Below are positions 3,097 through 6,031 of a DNA stretch of 6,031 nt, one piece after another (the first letter of the stretch is position 1; each line of letters opens with the position of its first letter). Under the pieces are notes generated by a model that did not search any database, was not told where the DNA came from, and saw only the letters and a program-made list of their open reading frames with translations. The DNA is from an uncultured Collinsella sp. (GTDB lineage Bacteria; Actinomycetota; Coriobacteriia; Coriobacteriales; Coriobacteriaceae). Position numbers and translations under genes: made by a program. Where the stretch lies: the NCBI GenBank assembly GCA_934643435.1, contig CAKUCJ010000081.1:1-6031 (forward strand), read 5' to 3'.

Positions 3097-5406
3097 ATGG
3101 CACTGACCCCCAACGAGGCATACGCGGCCAAGCAGCCGTTTGTGGACAAGGAGACGCTCGAGCATATCGTCGAGCAGTTCCCCACGCCGTTTCATCTATA
3201 CGACGAGGCGGGCATCCGCCGCAACATGCAAGAGGTGCGCGACGCCTTTGCATGGAATCCGGGGTTTAAGGAGTACTTTGCCGTCAAGGCCAATCCCAAC
3301 CCGGCGCTCATCTCCATTCTCAACGAATACGGCTGCGGCTGCGATTGCTCGAGCTACACCGAGCTCATGATCGCCCGCTCGTTGGGCATCACCGGCTACG
3401 ACATCATGTTCTCATCCAACGATACGCCAGCGTCAGACTTTGAGCTCGCCGACAAGCTGGGCGCCATCGTCAATTTCGACGACATCAGCCACATCGAGTT
3501 CTACGAGCGCGTTGCTGGTCCTATCCCCAAGACAGTCAGCTGCCGCTTTAATCCGGGCGGTCTGTTCCAGCTTTCCAACGGCATTATGGACAACCCGGGC
3601 GACTCAAAATATGGCATGACCACCGAGCAGCTCTTCGAAGCCTTCCACGTACTCAAGGCCAAGGGCGCCGAGCATTTTGGCATCCATGCCTTCCTTGCCA
3701 GCAACACCGTCACCAACGATTACTACCCCAAGCTCGCGCGCATCCTCTTTGAGCTTGCCGTGCGCCTGGAGCGCGAGACGGGCGCACATGTCGCCTTCAT
3801 TAACCTGTCCGGCGGCGTGGGTATCCCCTACCTGCCCGAGCAGCAGGCCAACGACATCCACGCCATCGGCGAGGGCGTGCACGCGGCCTACGATGAGATT
3901 CTGGTTCCCGCCGGCATGGGCGATGTGGCGATCTGCACCGAGATGGGCCGCTTTATGATGGGCCCCTACGGGTGCCTGGTCACCAAGGCCATCCACGAAA
4001 AGCAGATCTACAAGGACTATATCGGTGTGGACGCAAGTGCCGTCGATCTCATTCGTCCCGCCATGTATGGCGCTTACCACCACGTTACGGTGATGGGCCA
4101 GCCGGGCGGCCCCGACAAAACTGCAGCCCCTGTCACGAACACGTACGACGTCACGGGCAACCTGTGTGAGAACAACGACAAGTTCGCCATCGACCGCGAG
4201 CTGCCGCAGATCGATATGGGCGACCTGCTCGTGATTCACGATACGGGCGCGCATGGCTACTCCATGGGCTACAACTACAACGGCCGCCTGCGCTCCGCTG
4301 AGGTGCTATTGCGTCCCGACGGCTCGGCCGACCTCGTCCGACGTGCCGAGCGCCCGGGCGACTACTTTGCCACGCTCGACGTGCTGCCGTGCGGGCGCGA
4401 GCTGCTGGCCAAATCGCGCGCCGAAAGTGCCCGCCGTCGCGCCCAGGACGAGCGCCTGGCAGTCGCCGCCCAATGGAACAAACGCATCCAAATCGCAGAA
4501 GCGAAGGAGAAGAATATGGATGTCCGCAACCTCGAGGGCTCGATCGTCGCCCTCGTCACGCCGTTTAAAAAGGACGGCAGCGTCGACTTTGACGCGCTCG
4601 AGCGACTTATTGATTTCCATCTGCAGAATGGCACCGACGCCATCCTCACCTTGGGCACCACCGGCGAAAGCGCCACGATGACCGATGACGAGGACAACTC
4701 CGTCGTTGCCGCCGTGGTCAAGCAGGTCGCAGGCCGTATCCCCGTCATCGCCGGCTCGGGCTCCAACTCCACGCAGACGATGCTCACCAAGTCGCTCACC
4801 TACCAGGGCCTGGGCGCCGACGGCCTACTGCTTATCACCCCTTACTACAACAAGTCCAACGAAGAGGGCATCTACCAGCACTTTAAGACCGTGGCCGACG
4901 CCGTGGACATCCCCTGCATCCTGTACAACATTCCCGGTCGTTGCGGTTGCGGCATCAGCGAGCGCAATGTCGAGCGCCTGGCAGCACATCCCAACATCAT
5001 GGGCATCAAGGAGGCCTCGGGCAACGTCGCCTATGCCGCAAAGATCGCGCACCTGCTGTCCGACGACTTCCGCATGTATTCGGGCGAGGACGCGCTCACC
5101 GTGCCGCTCATGAGCCTGGGCGCCTCGGGTACCATCAGCGTGTGGGCCGACGTTCAGCCGCAGCTCGTGCACGACATGTGCCGCGCCTATCTGGACGGTG
5201 ATATCGTGCGCGCCCGCGATATCCAGATTGCCGGCCAGCCGCTCATCAACGCCCTCTTTAGCGAGGTCAACCCCATTCCCGTTAAGGAAGCGCTCGCCCA
5301 GATGGGTATGATCGAGGCAAACTATCGCATGCCGCTGTGCCCCATGGCAGACGATACACGCGCCGCACTTACCGATGCTCTGAAGGGAGCTGGTCTGCTT
5401 GATTAA
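3097..5406 (+). CDS. lysA-dapA: Bifunctional LysA-DapA fusion: diaminopimelate decarboxylase / 4-hydroxy-tetrahydrodipicolinate synthase
   Basis: One uninterrupted reading frame of 769 residues joins two enzymes. Residues 1 to about 430 are LysA, the PLP enzyme that decarboxylates meso-DAP to L-lysine. Its marks are 'YFAVKANPN' (60-68, Schiff-base K64), 'HFGIHAF' (193-199, H197), the glycine loop 'LSGGVGIPY' (237-245), 'EMGR' (282-285, where EPGR is usual), 'RPAMYGAYHH' (320-329), 'CEN' (357-359) and 'GYNYNGR' (391-397). The segment 'GCGCDCSSYTEL' (79-90) differs from the common DVVSGGE form. Residues about 431-473 form an Ala/Arg/Lys/Glu-rich, probably helical linker. From 474 the chain is a complete DapA, described in its own entry. 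The two enzymes catalyse the last and the first committed steps of the pathway. The lysA start is the ATG at 3097; its ribosome binding site (GAGG, 10 nt spacing) is weak and abuts the riboswitch platform. The frame is continuous, but whether cells make mainly the fusion, free DapA, or both is not settled by sequence. Confidence 0.9.
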   Translation: MALTPNEAYAAKQPFVDKETLEHIVEQFPTPFHLYDEAGIRRNMQEVRDAFAWNPGFKEYFAVKANPNPALISILNEYGCGCDCSSYTELMIARSLGITGYDIMFSSNDTPASDFELADKLGAIVNFDDISHIEFYERVAGPIPKTVSCRFNPGGLFQLSNGIMDNPGDSKYGMTTEQLFEAFHVLKAKGAEHFGIHAFLASNTVTNDYYPKLARILFELAVRLERETGAHVAFINLSGGVGIPYLPEQQANDIHAIGEGVHAAYDEILVPAGMGDVAICTEMGRFMMGPYGCLVTKAIHEKQIYKDYIGVDASAVDLIRPAMYGAYHHVTVMGQPGGPDKTAAPVTNTYDVTGNLCENNDKFAIDRELPQIDMGDLLVIHDTGAHGYSMGYNYNGRLRSAEVLLRPDGSADLVRRAERPGDYFATLDVLPCGRELLAKSRAESARRRAQDERLAVAAQWNKRIQIAEAKEKNMDVRNLEGSIVALVTPFKKDGSVDFDALERLIDFHLQNGTDAILTLGTTGESATMTDDEDNSVVAAVVKQVAGRIPVIAGSGSNSTQTMLTKSLTYQGLGADGLLLITPYYNKSNEEGIYQHFKTVADAVDIPCILYNIPGRCGCGISERNVERLAAHPNIMGIKEASGNVAYAAKIAHLLSDDFRMYSGEDALTVPLMSLGASGTISVWADVQPQLVHDMCRAYLDGDIVRARDIQIAGQPLINALFSEVNPIPVKEALAQMGMIEANYRMPLCPMADDTRAALTDALKGAGLLD
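4504..4518 (+). promoter_or_regulatory. Internal ribosome binding site and start codon for DapA
   Basis: AAGGAG (4504-4509) lies 6 bases before the ATG at 4516-4518, which is in frame with lysA and falls exactly where DapA homologues begin. It is a much better initiation signal than the one ahead of lysA. A free 296-residue DapA is therefore likely to be made as well as, or instead of, the fusion. Confidence 0.7.
4516..5406 (+). CDS. dapA: DapA, 4-hydroxy-tetrahydrodipicolinate synthase (internal start within the lysA-dapA frame)
   Basis: DapA condenses pyruvate with aspartate semialdehyde, the committed step to DAP and lysine. Counted from its own ATG it has 296 residues, against 292 in E. 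coli. The catalytic set sits at a constant +4 offset from E. coli numbering: T48 and T49 in 'GTTGES' (47-52), Y111 in 'TPYYN', Y137 in 'LYNIPGR', R142, and the Schiff-base K165 in 'GIKEASG'. The conserved 'SGEDALTVPLMSLGASGTISV' region (189-209) and 'NPIPVKEAL' (252-260) follow. At positions equivalent to the E. coli lysine-feedback residues H53, H56 and E84 it has D57, D60 and T88, so weak or no allosteric inhibition by lysine is inferred; control would then rest on the riboswitch. This entry overlaps the fusion because the same bases can be read as either product. dapB follows with an 8-base overlap. Confidence 0.85.
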   Translation: MDVRNLEGSIVALVTPFKKDGSVDFDALERLIDFHLQNGTDAILTLGTTGESATMTDDEDNSVVAAVVKQVAGRIPVIAGSGSNSTQTMLTKSLTYQGLGADGLLLITPYYNKSNEEGIYQHFKTVADAVDIPCILYNIPGRCGCGISERNVERLAAHPNIMGIKEASGNVAYAAKIAHLLSDDFRMYSGEDALTVPLMSLGASGTISVWADVQPQLVHDMCRAYLDGDIVRARDIQIAGQPLINALFSEVNPIPVKEALAQMGMIEANYRMPLCPMADDTRAALTDALKGAGLLD

Positions 5407-6031
5407 GACTGTCATTATGGGAACGGGCCGCATGGGCTCGCTCATCCGCACCACCGCCGAGAGCATTGTCGATGCCGCCGGTCAGCCCGTCTTTGATATC
5501 GTCGCCCAGATCGGCTTTGATCTGACCGAGCTCGAGAGCGCCCCGGCGGCCGATGTGATCATCGACTTCTCGAACGTCGTGACCTTTGACGCCGTTGTCG
5601 CCTATGTCGAGCGCACGGGCGCTGCACTGGTCTCGGGCACCACGGGATATACGCCCGAGCAGATGGACCGCCTGCGCGAGCTGGGCCAGAACGCCCGCGT
5701 CATGCATTCGGGCAACTACTCCATCGGCATCGCCGCCCTGCGTCACCTGGTGGCCCAGGCCACGCGCGAGCTGCCCGGCTTTGACTGTGAGATCGTCGAG
5801 ACGCACCACAACCAAAAGGTCGACGCTCCCAGCGGCACCGCCAAGCTGCTGCTCGACGCCGTGGTCGAGGCCGAGCCCGAGGCTGGCTATCACCCCGTCT
5901 ACGGTCGCGAGGGAATGTGCGGCGCGCGCGACCCCAAGGAGATCGGCATGCACTCGCTGCGCGGCGGCACCGTCGCCGGCGTGCACGAGGTTGGTTTCTT
6001 TGGCCAGGACGAAGAGGTCACACTCACACAC
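5399..6031 (+). CDS. dapB: DapB, 4-hydroxy-tetrahydrodipicolinate reductase (C-terminus cut off by window edge)
   Basis: DapB reduces the DapA product to tetrahydrodipicolinate with NAD(P)H in the cytoplasm. The window shows 211 residues; homologues have roughly 215-270, so only a short C-terminal part is missing. The N-terminal Rossmann motif is 'GTGRMG' (8-13), followed by 'VIIDFS' (53-58), 'VSGTTGYT' (78-85), 'SGNYSIGI' (104-111), the catalytic block 'ETHHNQKVDAPSGTAK' (134-149, with H136, H137 and K140) and 'LRGGTVAGVHEVGF' (187-200). I place the start at TTG 5399, overlapping the dapA stop by 8 bases, because it gives the complete first beta strand (MIKTVIMGTG); the ATG at 5417 would cut it away. 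A GGGAG lies 9 bases upstream of the TTG, inside dapA. The overlap suggests translational coupling with dapA. Confidence 0.93.
   Translation, partial: MIKTVIMGTGRMGSLIRTTAESIVDAAGQPVFDIVAQIGFDLTELESAPAADVIIDFSNVVTFDAVVAYVERTGAALVSGTTGYTPEQMDRLRELGQNARVMHSGNYSIGIAALRHLVAQATRELPGFDCEIVETHHNQKVDAPSGTAKLLLDAVVEAEPEAGYHPVYGREGMCGARDPKEIGMHSLRGGTVAGVHEVGFFGQDEEVTLTH

Noticed and set aside
3604..4254. 216-residue minus-strand open frame across lysA
   Set aside because: It is a shadow of the lysA coding frame with low-complexity composition and no family features.
4381..4516. A sequencing frameshift as the cause of the lysA-dapA fusion
   Set aside because: All three forward frames are open here, so a single inserted or deleted base would not restore a lysA stop before dapA. 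A base substitution destroying a stop cannot be excluded.
4825..6031. Long minus-strand open frames across dapA and dapB
   Set aside because: They are antisense to genes with complete catalytic motifs; composition is typical of mirror frames in GC-rich DNA.

Overview
This window looks like chromosomal DNA from a GC-rich Gram-positive bacterium. My best guess is a gut actinobacterium of the Coriobacteriia, Collinsella-like. That guess rests on overall composition, the twin-arginine lipoprotein signal peptide and the gene types; it is recognition and inference, not a database match. No mobile element, rRNA, tRNA or CRISPR array is visible.

Layout. The left half (1-2717) is read on the minus strand. 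From its upstream end it holds an M20-family amidohydrolase (2717-1530), an orphan HigA-type antitoxin/repressor (1378-1037) followed 29 bases later by a three-helix membrane protein (1007-684), and a Tat-type lipoprotein with a DUF4352-like domain (521 to beyond base 1). The right half (3097-6031) is a plus-strand lysine/diaminopimelate (DAP) operon: lysA fused in frame to dapA (3097-5406), overlapping dapB (5399 to beyond the right edge). The 379-base divergent gap (2718-3096) holds promoter candidates for both directions and a lysine riboswitch (L-box) just ahead of lysA.

How the genes work together. DapA makes the first committed intermediate of the DAP pathway, DapB reduces it, and LysA turns meso-DAP into lysine. 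The riboswitch places these steps under control of lysine. The divergent M20 amidohydrolase could be the N-acetyl-DAP deacetylase of the acetylase branch, but sequence alone does not prove this.

The most notable points are: (1) the 769-residue LysA-DapA polypeptide, which keeps a strong ribosome binding site and ATG at the DapA boundary, so one mRNA could give both a fusion and free DapA; (2) a perfect 14-bp inverted repeat that buries the lipoprotein ribosome binding site; (3) a 12-nt complement of the riboswitch P1 3' strand abutting the lysA ribosome binding site; (4) a higA with no higB beside it, paired with a small membrane protein.
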